The position numbers were made by a program, and so were the translations under genes. Below are positions 50,464-60,356 of a stretch of 64,000 nt of DNA, one piece after another. The notes under the pieces are model-generated. The model saw only the letters and a list, made by a program, of their open reading frames with translations, had not been told where the DNA came from and did no database searches. Position 1 is the first letter of the stretch. Each line of letters starts with the position of its first letter. The stretch is from Kiritimatiellia bacterium (lineage in GTDB: Bacteria > Verrucomicrobiota > Kiritimatiellia > RFP12 > UBA1067), in assembly GCA_027858965.1 (NCBI GenBank), contig JAQIBS010000025.1:1-64000 (forward strand). Reading direction: 5' to 3'.

Positions 50464-50559
50464 TAATACGCCTGTAGCAACTCGCGCACCCCGCAGCCGC
50501 GGGGCCGGCAAAGCCGGCTAACAAACTTCTTCACCCTTCACCCTTCACCCTTCACACTT
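50464..50559. repeat. Heptamer array abutting the mutS stop codon, with hairpins
   Basis: The array TTCACCC/TTCACCC/TTCACAC (AAGGGTG units on the minus strand) covers 50527-50559 and starts directly after the mutS TAG. Next to it are palindromes GCCGGC-AAA-GCCGGC and CCCCGC-AGCC-GCGGGG, which may form the 3' end of both convergent transcripts. Confidence 0.75.
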
Positions 50560-53055
50560 CTAAAACAGCGTCATTTGATCAGGGGAGCTACTGGCTCCCT
50601 TTTTTCTTTTATACTTAGCTAATTTAGGCAGACCTGCCTCGAGTTCACCCTCTTCCAGATTAGAAAGAATTTCATTGGAGCGGGCTGTCACCTCAACCGG
50701 CATTCCGGCCAGTCGAGCCACATGAATACCGTAACTCTTATCGGCGGTACCGGCGGCAATCCTACGCAGAAAGACAACACTATCGCCATGCTCTCGCACC
50801 TGAACCGTATAGTTCTTAACCCCTTTGAGGGTCAGAACAAGATCAGTTAACTCATGGTAATGCGTTGCAAAAAGAGTTTTTGCTTTAACCTTCGGGTTGT
50901 TATGCAGATACTCAGCCACCGCCCAGGCAATACTGATGCCGTCAAAGGTGCTTGTGCCACGGCCGATCTCATCCAGAATAATCAAACTGCGTTCAGTGGC
51001 ATTGTTTAAAATATTGGCGGTCTCCTGCATCTCAACCATAAATGTGGAGCGGCCACGGGCCAGATCATCGCCGGCACCCACCCGGGTAAACACACGATCA
51101 ATCAGAGGTATACAGGCCTTTGAAGCCGGCACAAAAGAACCGATATGGGCCATAATGGCAATCATAGCCACCTGCCGGATATAAGTTGATTTACCAGCCA
51201 TGTTGGGACCGGTTATGAGCATAATCTGATTGCTGGTGCAATTGAGAAAGGCGTCGTTGGCAACAAAGGCTTCGGCATCAGGGAGCTGTTCAATCACCGG
51301 ATGACGTCCATCACGGATATCCAGTTTATCGCTCTCTGTGATCTGCGGACGTACATAATCCAGAGCCAGAGCGCGATCGGCCAGCGACATCAGAACATCC
51401 AGCTGCGCTATAGCATCAGCAGTCTCCTGAATGGCGGCGGTCTCGGCGACAACCTTAGCGCGAATTTCGCAGAAGAGTTCAAATTCAATCGCAGTTGATT
51501 TATCCTGGGCACCAAAAATTTTCTGTTCATAGGTTTTCAGTTCTGCTGTGATATAGCGTTCCGCATTAACCAGAGTCTGGCGGCGCTCATACTCAGGAGG
51601 CACCTGGGAAACCTGACCTTTAGAGATCTCAATATAAAAACCAAAGACCTTGTTGCGTCTGACCTTGAGAGTTTTAATACCGGTGCGCTCCTGCTCGGAG
51701 GCCTGATATTTTGCCAGCCAGGCATGACCCTCTGAGGCAAGCGCCCTGATCTCATCCAGCTCCGCATGGTAACCCGGACGGATAATGCCACCATCTTTCA
51801 GTCCGACAGGCGGAGAGTCGTCAATGGCCGACTGCACGAGAGCAACCAAATCAGGCAAGGCATGCATACGTGAGGAAACTGCAGCAAGCAACTGAATGCA
51901 GGGTTGCTGCATACGCTCAGCAATCTGAGGTACCGGCATAAGAGAGCCTGCCACCGCTTTAAGGTCCCGGGCATTGCCGCGGCCGGAGTCTATCCGGGCA
52001 ATCAGCCTTTCCAGATCGCGAACGCCTGAGAGCATATTGCGAAGGTCGGTCAGCAAAAGACGCTCTTTCACCAAACACTCAACCGCATCAAGCCGGGCGT
52101 TGATAGCATCAGAATCACGCAAGGGGCGGGTAATCCAGTTACGAAGCATGCGTGATCCCATAGGAGTCTGGGTATTATTAAGAACACCCTGCAAGGTAAA
52201 CTCACGAGGTTTACCGCGACTGGCAATCAGATCCAGATTAACACAGGTACTTTCATCCAAGGTCAGAAATGAGGCGGCATGGCAAACATGAATGGTGCGG
52301 ACATGACTGACCTTATGGCGCAATGTCTGGCTGACATAGTGCAGCAGCGCTCCAGCGGGGCAGATCAGCTCTCGATCCCCCTCGCAGCCATAACCCTCCA
52401 AAGAGTGTACATTAAAATGACGAACCAGCATGTCATAAGCGCAGTCATACTCAAAGATCCAGTCATCAACAGAGCTAACCGCTCCGGCCTGTCCGGAGGT
52501 CAGGGCCTCTTTCAACTGAGGATGTTCCAGCTGTTCCCCCGCTACCAGAGTTTCGCTAGGAGCGCAACGCTTGAGATGTTCAATCAGACCGGCCGCATCA
52601 TCGGAACGCTCAACCGAAAACTCACCTGTTGAGAGATCCAGCAGCGCCAATCCAAATTTTTTGCCTACATAAACCGCACAGATAAAATTATTACGCTCCG
52701 AATCAAGGATCTCATCCTCAGTAACCGTGCCGGGGGTCACTACTCGGGTAACCTCGCGCCGCACAATGCCCTTTGCCTGCGCAGGGCTCTCTACCTGATC
52801 GCAGATGGCGACTTTGCAGCCGGCACGAATTAATTTGGCCAGATAGCCATCCAAGGCATGATGAGGCACACCGCACATGGGAGTCCCACCGCGCTGAGTA
52901 AGAGCAACCCCCATAATCGGAGCGGCCTCACGGGCATCTTCGAAGAACATTTCATAAAAATCACCCAATCGGAAAAGAAGAATCACTCCCTCGGGCAGCT
53001 CCGACTTAATTCTTCTATACTGACGCATCATGGGGGTTAGTTCGCCACCGGCCAT
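50560..53055 (-). CDS. mutS: DNA mismatch repair protein MutS
   Basis: An 831-aa MutS. Mismatch-binding motif GDFYEMFFEDA (Phe-x-Glu), MGVALTQRGGTPMCGVPHHAL, core and lever domains, clamp segment GIKTLKVRRNKVFGFYIEISKGQ, Walker A LITGPNMAGKSTYIRQ, Walker B SLIILDEIGRGTSTFDG and LFATHYHELTDL. Length is slightly below E. coli MutS (853). It recognises mismatches and recruits MutL. The TAG stop is immediately followed by a heptamer array. The 5' side carries AGGA-poor sequence (AAGAGGATTTTTAAATT before ATG). Confidence 0.97.
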   Translation of the reverse strand: MAGGELTPMMRQYRRIKSELPEGVILLFRLGDFYEMFFEDAREAAPIMGVALTQRGGTPMCGVPHHALDGYLAKLIRAGCKVAICDQVESPAQAKGIVRREVTRVVTPGTVTEDEILDSERNNFICAVYVGKKFGLALLDLSTGEFSVERSDDAAGLIEHLKRCAPSETLVAGEQLEHPQLKEALTSGQAGAVSSVDDWIFEYDCAYDMLVRHFNVHSLEGYGCEGDRELICPAGALLHYVSQTLRHKVSHVRTIHVCHAASFLTLDESTCVNLDLIASRGKPREFTLQGVLNNTQTPMGSRMLRNWITRPLRDSDAINARLDAVECLVKERLLLTDLRNMLSGVRDLERLIARIDSGRGNARDLKAVAGSLMPVPQIAERMQQPCIQLLAAVSSRMHALPDLVALVQSAIDDSPPVGLKDGGIIRPGYHAELDEIRALASEGHAWLAKYQASEQERTGIKTLKVRRNKVFGFYIEISKGQVSQVPPEYERRQTLVNAERYITAELKTYEQKIFGAQDKSTAIEFELFCEIRAKVVAETAAIQETADAIAQLDVLMSLADRALALDYVRPQITESDKLDIRDGRHPVIEQLPDAEAFVANDAFLNCTSNQIMLITGPNMAGKSTYIRQVAMIAIMAHIGSFVPASKACIPLIDRVFTRVGAGDDLARGRSTFMVEMQETANILNNATERSLIILDEIGRGTSTFDGISIAWAVAEYLHNNPKVKAKTLFATHYHELTDLVLTLKGVKNYTVQVREHGDSVVFLRRIAAGTADKSYGIHVARLAGMPVEVTARSNEILSNLEEGELEAGLPKLAKYKRKKGASSSPDQMTLF

Positions 53056-53582
53056 AATTTAAAAATCCTCTTAAAATTGAATTTGATGTTTAATATTTCA
53101 TCAAGAACGATTATTGTCGCAAAGAGAGCATAAATAATCAATATCAGAAGTCATTTAAAGCAGACCAAAACAAATATATACAGTTTTTTCTATTCACCAA
53201 ACAAATCCGGCGTGAAATCTGCTTTAATAACTGTTATTTATCTCACTGTGTGCTTTTTTAATTGGCCCTTGTTCTAGCACTTAGTTGCCAGGAAACCAAC
53301 TTCTTGTTTTTTATGTGCGTTTTTCATCCACAGAGTTATGAAGGTCATTGCTAATCAAGTATTTAGACAGGATTACAGGATTAACAGGATTTAAGAAGCA
53401 ATGACATCCTGTAAATCCTGCTCAAAAATTTATTGCGGCTATGCTGCGCTGCGTTCTTTGTGGTGAGGATTTTGGGTTGCGGGCAAAGCCCGCATTAGGT
53501 ACTATAGTATTTAGTTAAGCTAAATCAGTCAGCTTTGCGTTATTTCATTTTTTATGTTTACAACTTTAGGACATTGAATTTT
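53056..53582. repeat. Gene-free region between mutS and the histidine kinase with mosaic repeats
   Basis: No gene seen. The stretch 53273-53498, read on the minus strand, strings together modules found elsewhere: TTGCGGGCTTTGCCCGCAA hairpin (compare the end of copy C), CCCAAAATCCTCACCAC (23521), GCAGCATAGCCGCAA (30883, 44598), an ACAGGATT/AATCCTGT palindrome cluster, and AACAAGAAGTTG...CAACTAAGTGC (23549, 49478). It probably holds promoters for mutS and the kinase gene that I cannot define. Confidence 0.6.
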
Positions 53583-56282
53583 ATGGGGAAGAAACCTTTA
53601 AAGAAAATAAGGAACAGCATTAGAACCCATCTGGGATTATTAACTGCGATCATTCTTCTGTCATTGCTATTTGTATTCTATATTGGCGGACGTTTTATTC
53701 TGATTAATATTGTCCGGCAGGCCGAGACAGAGGTAACAACTGTCAGCAACAGCATTAAATCTGTGATTTTGCAACAGATGAACTCCCAGCAGACATTATC
53801 TAGAGAAATTGCCAATAATTATGCCGCCCTTCCCGATGCTGAAAAGCGCACAGAGTTTTTAAAGGCAACCATCCATCCCAACAACAAAAATCTTCAAACC
53901 CAGCTTGCATCAATTTTCAACGAAGACGGATCTTTGCTAGAGGGCTTTTACAGCTCGGGTAACAGCGCGATTAAGGCCATTGAACCACAGATGCTCCACC
54001 CGTATTTCAACTCGGAGAATATATTTACAGAGATTCTGCAAAGCAAGAAAACAGTCTCCGGTGTAATCAGTTTTCAGAAGATTCCGCATTATATATCCAT
54101 CTCCCCTATTTTCAATAGTGAGAATAAAGTTCAGTCTATTCTCATAATTGGCTCAAATGTTCACGGAAATCAACTTTTTATGAAAATGAGCCATTTTTCT
54201 CATGGATTCTCTATTAATCTCAATGAAACAAAGGCTGCAAAAAATAAAATTGGCGAAAAATCTTCACTGATATCAGGAAAAATATCCTCGATATTTGACG
54301 AAAATAAGATTTTTTCGGCTGGTGGACTGTGGCATATTGGCAAAAATTCCTTTCAAGCCATTATTCCAATATTTGATATTCAGGGCGATGAAATTTCATC
54401 GCTATCGATCACATTTCCAAACAGTTTTTCCTCTCTCACAGCTATTGCCCTGGGACAACTGACTGTTTTTGTGGCCATTGTCGGAATCATCTTCATCATT
54501 CCCATGTTCTGGCTCCAAGGCCACATTATTCTCGATCCACTCTCAAAACTGGAACACCAGATCAAAGATATCAGCGCCAAATACAAAGAAGATCAAATCG
54601 AGTACCTCAACTACAAAAGCAATGATGAATTTGGAATAGTAGCCCAAAGTGTTGACAGTCTTCTGCAAGAACTCAACCGCAAATCAGAGATGTTTTCATT
54701 CAACTCACAACGACAGAAGGCACTCATCACCAGCATTCCAGACTGCCTGTGTATATTCAACAAGGCACGGGTTCTGATTTCAATTGAAAAACAGCCGGAT
54801 AATTTTACGTCAATCCCCGGACTCAAAACCAATCATCCCCTCTCACCTGATGTTTTCAAAGAAGAGTACGTCCGACTTTTTAACAGAGCCCTGGCCAAAG
54901 CGTTTGAGAGCCGTCAAACAATGAACACATCTTTGGCCTGCCATGAAACTTCCAGCAAACCGCGTTACTTTGAAACCCATATCACCTGTATGGATGACTA
55001 TTTCGCACTGGTTGTTTTCAGGGATGTCACCTCTGATTTCATTAAGCGCAAAAAACAGGAGAGGCTGGACACCCATGCCACCAAAATTCAACAAATGTCC
55101 AGCCTTGGCAATCTGGCATCAGGTATTGCCCACGACTTCAATAATGTATTCACCATTATCGGAAACACACTTGACACGATGGGCGCCGCCAGCACCTCTG
55201 ATTCAGCCGAAAAGGAAGACGCCGTATTTACCGTAAGACAGGCATCCAATAAAGGAACAAGCCTTGTTCAGGAACTCATGACATATGCCGGCCAAACTCA
55301 TACAAACATGAGAAATCTCGACCCAAACAACGTTATTATGGAGCTTCAACCCTTATATAAAGGAATAATTAACCCCGGCGTCGCCCTGGAAATAGGCAAC
55401 GGAGAGAACCTGCATCAGGTCATGGTTGACACCGACCAGTTCTGGAAGGTCATCGTTAATCTGGTAAAGAATGCAACCGAATCAATTAAGAGTAATCGCG
55501 GATACATAAAGATTTCAACCTATAACTTTGATATCACAAAATCAAACGCCATCAAATTCTTCAGCAGTCATCCGCTGGAACCGGACCAAGGGGTGATTTT
55601 TGAGGTTGCAGACAATGGGGCTGGGATACCACAGGAGATTATCGACCGCTTGTTCGAACCTTTTTTCTCGACAAAAGCCGTTGGGCGGGGTCTTGGGCTG
55701 GCAACTGTATTTGGCATTGTTGACAGCCATAACGGTGGCCTCAGTATTGTTTCTCACGAAAACATAGGAACAAAATTCCGTGTATGGCTGCCAGCAGCCG
55801 CACTTGAATCCGATATCAACGACCTCTCCGACCTGAATGATGAGGCACTGGATGCAAAATCATCCACAATGGGAACGCTGACAGTGGCCGAATCACTGAG
55901 CAAATCAGGCAAGCCATGCGTGCTGATCATTGATGACGATCATTCCATCATCAAAACAACCGCTCTCCTCCTAGAGAGAATGGGCATCACTGCATTAACG
56001 GCAACCACAAATACTGAGGCAGTGGCACGCTTCAGAAAATACCACAGTACGATTAATATGGTGATGCTGGATGCACAGCTGGGGAACCTTGACAGTATAC
56101 GCCTACTGGGAACTCTAAGAATGATAAATGAAAATCTACCGGTTATTATTTGTTCCGGTCACTCCAAGGAGAAGGTGGAATCCATGTTCATGGATTCACT
56201 TATTGATGGAATTCTTATCAAGCCTTACACCATGAATGAATTAAGAAGCACCCTCTCTACTTTTAACATCCTAAATACCTAA
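53583..56282 (+). CDS. Hybrid sensor histidine kinase with C-terminal receiver domain
   Basis: About 899 aa from ATG 53583. TM1 at residues about 20-45 and TM2 at about 300-325 enclose a periplasmic sensor; a HAMP-like linker (LDPLSKLEHQIKDISAKY) and a PAS-like segment follow. The H-box is SSLGNLASGIAHDFNNVFTII, the N-box NLVKNATESI, G boxes DNGAGIP and GRGLGLATVFGIV. The receiver begins VLIIDDDHSIIKTTALLLERMG with phosphoacceptor in VVMLDAQLGNLDS-type strand (VMLDAQLG) and the Lys in GILIKPYT. It probably controls the neighbouring pilus/secretion genes or chemosensory functions (inference). No separate regulator is adjacent. Confidence 0.92.
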   Translation: MGKKPLKKIRNSIRTHLGLLTAIILLSLLFVFYIGGRFILINIVRQAETEVTTVSNSIKSVILQQMNSQQTLSREIANNYAALPDAEKRTEFLKATIHPNNKNLQTQLASIFNEDGSLLEGFYSSGNSAIKAIEPQMLHPYFNSENIFTEILQSKKTVSGVISFQKIPHYISISPIFNSENKVQSILIIGSNVHGNQLFMKMSHFSHGFSINLNETKAAKNKIGEKSSLISGKISSIFDENKIFSAGGLWHIGKNSFQAIIPIFDIQGDEISSLSITFPNSFSSLTAIALGQLTVFVAIVGIIFIIPMFWLQGHIILDPLSKLEHQIKDISAKYKEDQIEYLNYKSNDEFGIVAQSVDSLLQELNRKSEMFSFNSQRQKALITSIPDCLCIFNKARVLISIEKQPDNFTSIPGLKTNHPLSPDVFKEEYVRLFNRALAKAFESRQTMNTSLACHETSSKPRYFETHITCMDDYFALVVFRDVTSDFIKRKKQERLDTHATKIQQMSSLGNLASGIAHDFNNVFTIIGNTLDTMGAASTSDSAEKEDAVFTVRQASNKGTSLVQELMTYAGQTHTNMRNLDPNNVIMELQPLYKGIINPGVALEIGNGENLHQVMVDTDQFWKVIVNLVKNATESIKSNRGYIKISTYNFDITKSNAIKFFSSHPLEPDQGVIFEVADNGAGIPQEIIDRLFEPFFSTKAVGRGLGLATVFGIVDSHNGGLSIVSHENIGTKFRVWLPAAALESDINDLSDLNDEALDAKSSTMGTLTVAESLSKSGKPCVLIIDDDHSIIKTTALLLERMGITALTATTNTEAVARFRKYHSTINMVMLDAQLGNLDSIRLLGTLRMINENLPVIICSGHSKEKVESMFMDSLIDGILIKPYTMNELRSTLSTFNILNT

Positions 56283-56438
56283 AACCTTTAAACTATTTTT
56301 TGCAGAAACTAGTGCTTAGTAACAATTTTCGTTTTATTTGCGCACGATTTATGCTATTAATTAAATTGAATTTGTTATATTGAAAATCATCATGTTAGGA
56401 ATATCCACAAGGATAATTCCAAAGGAGGTTTGATTAAA

Positions 56439-57539
56439 ATGAAACAGTCAAAAAACGGATCAGCTCTGCTCGTAGTTGTCGGAAGCACAGCAATAGTTGT
56501 CGGAGTCGCAGCAATGCTTCACCTTTCAACATCTAGACAAAGCAGGTTCTCGGTTATCAACCGAGATCGACTGAAAGCAAGAATGATTGCTGAGTTAGGA
56601 TTGAACAAAAGCTATAATAAAATCAAAAAAAAGTTTGATTTAGTTGACGAGTATTCAGTATCCCAGGATTTTGCAAATGGGTACTACAAGGTCACAGGCA
56701 AACGTTTTACAGGAGAAAAGGAAAAACGGGGTCAGCTGACTGCAAAAGGAGTTTGCGGATTAAGCACAGTGATAGTCTCTGCAGATTTGGAAGCCCGCCC
56801 TATAAACCTCGGCAATGATTCTGGCTCCTATGTTGCACTAGATACATCAATATTCGTTAACGGAACTCTCTTTGGCCGGGGCAACGGCAATTACACAGTC
56901 AGTAGCATTCATGCCAATAACAATATTACGTTTAAAGGAAGTACGGACTTCTATACCCCGCCGGATCTTTCCAGCGGCGGAGATATTGATCTTGGGAAAA
57001 AGCAGACAGGCGATGTTGGCACGCAAGACGAGTACGTGGATCAGAAACCCATCCCCCAGGTACCGGTTGACACATTCATTGCCGTTGCAGAAAAAAATGG
57101 TCAGGTCTACGACTCCGTCAACGACCTGCCAGCCAATCCGCCGGGCGGAGTGGCAGTCTGCACAGCCACAAGCGCAAAATGGAATGATGAAGATCCACAA
57201 ACCGGATGTTATATATTTATGGGCAGTTTTCAAATCAGCTCCGGCCTCAACCTGAACGCCGACCCCAGCACGGGGTATCCCGCATTGATCGTTATGGGGA
57301 CATCCGTCCATATCTCAGGAAGCGGTAATAAAGCCTGGCACCATATTAACGGAGCCGTTTATGCCCCCAACGCTGCGATGCATATCACAGGAAGCACTAT
57401 TCGCGGGCCGATTGTATGCGGGCAGGATTTTGACTACTCCGGCACTGGAAGTGTCTTTGGTGGCGGCACAACGCAGGGATTCAGCCTACCCCCTGAGGAG
57501 AGCATAGCAGAAAAAGTTGTAATCACTGCCTGGCATTAA
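56439..57539 (+). CDS. PilX-like/DUF7305-type pilus assembly protein
   Basis: About 366 aa from ATG 56439, which follows AAAGGAGG by 10 nt. The N-terminus KNGSALLVVVGSTAIVVGVAAMLHLSTSRQSRF is a hydrophobic helix like those of PilX minor pilins, but without a canonical Glu-5 prepilin motif. The C-terminal half contains a right-handed beta-helix-like stretch (NNITFKGSTDFYTPPDLSSGGDIDLG, INGAVYAPNAAMHITGSTIRGPIVCGQDFDYSGTGSVFGGG) as in DUF7305 proteins. It is the first gene of the pilus/secretion module and is followed after 110 nt by a pseudopilin gene. Confidence 0.75.
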   Translation: MKQSKNGSALLVVVGSTAIVVGVAAMLHLSTSRQSRFSVINRDRLKARMIAELGLNKSYNKIKKKFDLVDEYSVSQDFANGYYKVTGKRFTGEKEKRGQLTAKGVCGLSTVIVSADLEARPINLGNDSGSYVALDTSIFVNGTLFGRGNGNYTVSSIHANNNITFKGSTDFYTPPDLSSGGDIDLGKKQTGDVGTQDEYVDQKPIPQVPVDTFIAVAEKNGQVYDSVNDLPANPPGGVAVCTATSAKWNDEDPQTGCYIFMGSFQISSGLNLNADPSTGYPALIVMGTSVHISGSGNKAWHHINGAVYAPNAAMHITGSTIRGPIVCGQDFDYSGTGSVFGGGTTQGFSLPPEESIAEKVVITAWH

Positions 57540-57650
57540 GGAACCCCGTGAAAAATTGTGACTTTATTTCCGAGCAGGCCTTAAGCAGGGGAGTCGGATT
57601 ACCACAACAGACAGGTCAATCTTGATTCAATTTAAAAAGAGGACTAATCA

Positions 57651-58112
57651 ATGGGTAAGTATGAACGAGATGGCATGACTATACTGGAATTGGTTATTGC
57701 AAGCATGCTGCTGGGGCTGATGCTGACATGCGCATTTCCCCTGATTGATTCAATGATGGGAAGAATCCAGGTGGCACGGGATCACTATATTGCTACAACA
57801 CTGTGCCAGGCTCGCATTGAGCGGGCACGGCAAATGGAGTATGACGATATTATATTGATGGCGGAAAAAGATTTTCTGGTTGATGAATACGGCAACCGGG
57901 CCGTTAACGGACGTTATAAAAGAACGACAATCATCACGCCTGAAAAACCGGAAGAAGGAATGACAGAGATGATAGTTGAAGTAAAAATGTGTATATGTTC
58001 ACGCTGGGGGTGGCGCAGAAAGCTACACCCGCTGACAGAGGGCAAATATATATGCCGCTTCGGAGATGTGCCACAGACAATGACTTTTTTATTTACAGAA
58101 TATGATGAATGA
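57651..58112 (+). CDS. Type II secretion/type IV pilus pseudopilin (GspI/PilV-like)
   Basis: A 153-aa prepilin-like protein. The processing site is DG|MTILELVIASMLLGLMLTCAFPLIDSMM, with Glu at +5 and a hydrophobic helix. The soluble part includes CQARIERARQMEYDDI and CICSRWGWRRKLHP. GAGG lies nine bases before the ATG. The gene is followed after 9 nt by a larger pseudopilin gene, so they are co-transcribed. It would be processed by a prepilin peptidase encoded elsewhere. Confidence 0.85.
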   Translation: MGKYERDGMTILELVIASMLLGLMLTCAFPLIDSMMGRIQVARDHYIATTLCQARIERARQMEYDDIILMAEKDFLVDEYGNRAVNGRYKRTTIITPEKPEEGMTEMIVEVKMCICSRWGWRRKLHPLTEGKYICRFGDVPQTMTFLFTEYDE

Positions 58113-58121
58113 GGTTATACC

Positions 58122-60287
58122 ATGCGTAAAGGCTTTACACTTTTAGAAACAATGATTACAACAAGTATCATGACTCTAGTTGTTATTGCATCCGTAGGAT
58201 CATGGGTATTGTATTTACACAAATCCAACCGTGTAATCAATCAGATCATACTTGATCTGGATTCACGTAATGTTGTTGAACGGTTCAGATCAGAGATGCG
58301 CAATGCAGCCCGAGAGACGATCATATTCTACCCTGAAAATGCTGAGCCATATGAGGCGATTGGATTTGCTCTTGCTCAAGACACCGATGGTGACGGCCTG
58401 ATGGACATGGATGCAACAGGATCCAATATTTTATGGAGAGTGACAGTCATTTATCATATATGGGATAAAGAAGACATTCCCCAGATGAGGCGCACGGAAT
58501 TTTCCAATAGGAACAATGATGCCACCACTGACGATTATTACCAGCAGCTTGCCACCGTGGTGTCAACAGGGGAAGGCAACACTGCATGTTTGTCAGGTGA
58601 AATATCTAAAACCTCTACTATGTTTGAAAATCTTTTTTCTGGAAAATTATGGCATGCAGACTCTATCTTTGATGCATACGCTCCCGAAGCCAACACTCTT
58701 GAAAAAACAACATTTGGCAGTTTATCCCTTAAACCAGGAGCCCACACTCTGGAGTTCACTCCAGCCGGAAAACACCCGGATTCGAGCGGGTACAATATCA
58801 GGGTTGATCAATTGAGCGCCAGCGTAACCGGATGGCCTCTGGAGGCGGAAAACTGTAAATGCACAGGAGGCCTCGCAAGCCCGCTATTTATCGGTCCCAA
58901 CCAGGCGGCCGCTGCTTATGGACTACTGGTGACACCCACCGATGACAACGATAAAATCTCATTTAAAATATACAACGATGCAATTGAGGAGTCGGAGTTT
59001 ATCGGCAATGGAAGAAACGTATCAATGTCCAATACCGTTGTACAATTTGATGAAGAGTATAATCCCGAGGGTTTCGCCAGCGGAACCTATGTTACAAAAC
59101 TGGATGGCCGATTTGAAACCATGTGGACTGCCGCACAGCAAAGCGGCTACTACCGCAACGAGTATTTTTATCCCGAAACCAATACCTGCGCCATCCGTGT
59201 TCCGATCATGGCCCCATATGTGCTTCAAGATGGTTACGGGCCGGTATTTCGCTTGTATAAAGGGGCTCAAAATGGAGCGTTAACTCTTGAAAACCCCTGT
59301 TTCGCAATCGTTGAAAACCCTGACCCTGACAACCTCTACGCTGAGCCACCACCCGATATGGACGATTCATACGACCCAGACACAGACAGCATAGATCTGG
59401 AGTTTTATCAATTCGGCATCAAAAAATCAAGCTGGGCGGTATGTGAAAAACAAAACTTTGTTGACCTGCGGCCGACCGAAAGCATTAAAATTGGGATCAA
59501 CAGCACCCTGATGTTATCGTTTGTGGTCAAGGTGGTCAACCTAAGCAGCGATGGCCTCACTCGATTTGGCATAGACAAGCCCAACACACCGGGGTGCTGG
59601 ATCATTGAGGGCGGCGATTCCGCAACAGTCAAAAGAGGAAAATGGAGCACCGATTCCAAGTATGACCCAATCACATCGCCGAGGGCCTTTCTGCCGGCAC
59701 TTGAATTCATTGCCGCTAATTACGCGGACAGCGGTGAATATATATCCAATGTTTATGATGCGGGATCAGATGAAAGTCAATACAAGACAATTGAGTGGCT
59801 GGCAGATATTCCATCTGGCACAGAGTTCGCCATGTACGCACGCTCCGGCAACCTGCTCTCTACTGATGGCTTTAAGATTGCAGATGCCCCTTTATGGGAG
59901 ACATTAACCCCAGTTTCAAACGGAGATATGATTAATGGATCAGGACGGTATTTCCAATTCAGAACCGTAATGAAGGCTCAGCCTTTCAGCCAGTTTCCCG
60001 GTTCATCCGGCAGCTTAACCGGTCCATATCGAAGCGAAACACCCAGGTTACAACATGTTTTGATAAAATGGAATGGTGAATCAAAATATGTGGATGTCAC
60101 CGCCAATTTGCTTAAAAGCCCCGACTGCGGCAGGTTTAAGGTGGAGGTGGATGGCAAACCACTGATCAAAGGGGTAACTATGGAAATTGAAGTTTTTAAA
60201 GACGTCCCGATGATGGGTTCAAAAATGCAACGATTACGCTCCGCTGTAATGGCAGAGGTTGAACCGCGTAACAGTCAGACAAAATAA
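58122..60287 (+). CDS. Unusually large prepilin-type protein (GspJ-like N-terminus)
   Basis: A 721-aa protein starting MRKG|FTLLETMITTSIMTLVVIASVGSWVLYLHK, a near-perfect prepilin site (Gly-1, Phe+1, Glu+5). The N-terminal 120 residues follow the GspJ/PilW style (VVERFRSEMRNAARETIIFYP, WRVTVIYHIW). The remaining 600 residues form a large extracellular region without recognised domains. Normal GspJ is about 200 aa, so this is probably a tip or adhesin-type pseudopilin. GAGG precedes the ATG by eight bases. The C-terminal region ends EVEPRNSQTK. Confidence 0.82.
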   Translation: MRKGFTLLETMITTSIMTLVVIASVGSWVLYLHKSNRVINQIILDLDSRNVVERFRSEMRNAARETIIFYPENAEPYEAIGFALAQDTDGDGLMDMDATGSNILWRVTVIYHIWDKEDIPQMRRTEFSNRNNDATTDDYYQQLATVVSTGEGNTACLSGEISKTSTMFENLFSGKLWHADSIFDAYAPEANTLEKTTFGSLSLKPGAHTLEFTPAGKHPDSSGYNIRVDQLSASVTGWPLEAENCKCTGGLASPLFIGPNQAAAAYGLLVTPTDDNDKISFKIYNDAIEESEFIGNGRNVSMSNTVVQFDEEYNPEGFASGTYVTKLDGRFETMWTAAQQSGYYRNEYFYPETNTCAIRVPIMAPYVLQDGYGPVFRLYKGAQNGALTLENPCFAIVENPDPDNLYAEPPPDMDDSYDPDTDSIDLEFYQFGIKKSSWAVCEKQNFVDLRPTESIKIGINSTLMLSFVVKVVNLSSDGLTRFGIDKPNTPGCWIIEGGDSATVKRGKWSTDSKYDPITSPRAFLPALEFIAANYADSGEYISNVYDAGSDESQYKTIEWLADIPSGTEFAMYARSGNLLSTDGFKIADAPLWETLTPVSNGDMINGSGRYFQFRTVMKAQPFSQFPGSSGSLTGPYRSETPRLQHVLIKWNGESKYVDVTANLLKSPDCGRFKVEVDGKPLIKGVTMEIEVFKDVPMMGSKMQRLRSAVMAEVEPRNSQTK

Positions 60288-60356
60288 CGAACTGAAAACA
60301 CATCATATCAACGATGATAATTGGAAAAAGATTGCGGCTGGCTGCGAAAGTTGAAA

